Origin: Symbiodinium natans
Taxonomy: Eukaryota > Sar > Dinophyceae > Suessiales > Symbiodiniaceae
NCBI GenBank assembly: GCA_905221605.1
Contig: CAJNDS010002401.1
Coordinates: 426,542-490,541, forward strand
Direction of reading: 5' to 3'
Length of the DNA stretch: 64,000 nucleotides
A program made the translations under genes and the position numbers. The first letter of the stretch is position 1; the number at the start of each line of letters is the position of its first letter. Below are positions 63,951 through 64,000 of the stretch, piece after piece. Below the pieces are notes generated by a model that was not told the origin of the DNA, made no database searches, and saw only the letters and a program-made list of their open reading frames with translations.

Positions 63951-64000
63951 ACCATGCCAGGGAACGTATTGTCCAGCGGCCACGGCGCTGACGGGCCAGA

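Larger units (their letters stand above)
61101..64000. other. Right flank, part 4: possible minus-strand exons between dense telomere-like arrays
   Basis: Non-repetitive islands at 61100-61480, 61510-61960, 62500-62600, 62705-62985, 63120-63270 and 63520-63860 alternate with arrays. Small open frames occur in each, but only the two listed separately look protein-like. None of the LRR spacer modules was recognised here, so the array's duplication domain seems to end near 58.7 kb. Confidence 0.45.

Overview
The window looks like nuclear DNA of a dinoflagellate, most likely a Symbiodiniaceae-type genome. It has thousands of bases of dispersed TTTAGGG/CCCTAAA (the telomere heptamer of dinoflagellates, also of plants and some other protists). 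Its genes are tandem, unidirectional paralogues, its spacers are long and repeat-rich, and there are no bacterial signals. The organism call is inference: I found no dinoflagellate spliced-leader relic and cannot exclude another protist lineage with the same telomere heptamer.

Layout: from position 1 to 51388 lies a head-to-tail array of eight paralogues, all on the minus strand and apparently intronless. Each encodes a signal peptide, a cysteine-bearing N-cap, 10-20 leucine-rich repeats of 23 residues (69-bp DNA units), about eight more conserved repeats (four of plant-like LSGxIP type), a cysteine-rich juxtamembrane cap, and a C-terminal module with about ten hydrophobic segments. Copy 1 runs off the left edge. 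Copy 2 carries an 8-bp deletion that breaks its frame. Copies 3-8 are complete (1103, 1079, 1287, 1128, 1057 and 1125 codons from the signal-peptide start). The C-terminal module is nearly invariant, while the number and order of the 69-bp units differ in nearly every copy. Identical units are found at different positions in different paralogues, and the C-termini are mosaics.

The spacers (1.3-5.2 kb) are themselves homologous modules in a conserved order, interrupted by telomere-like arrays, poly-G runs and microsatellites. Four spacer-type regions contain remains of plus-strand coding sequence lying upstream of, and divergent to, the LRR genes. The best is a probable terminal exon at 30584-30748. 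The ancestral duplication unit may therefore have been a head-to-head pair: an LRR receptor and a small membrane protein.

From 51.4 to 64 kb there is no LRR gene. This part holds very large AAC and TAG microsatellites around a 1.1-kb non-repetitive insert, further spacer modules including an orphan LRR 3' flank at 58.5 kb, a 41-bp inverted repeat at 60.75 kb, a few possible exons of an unidentified minus-strand gene near 61.3-61.9 kb, and dense telomere-like arrays.
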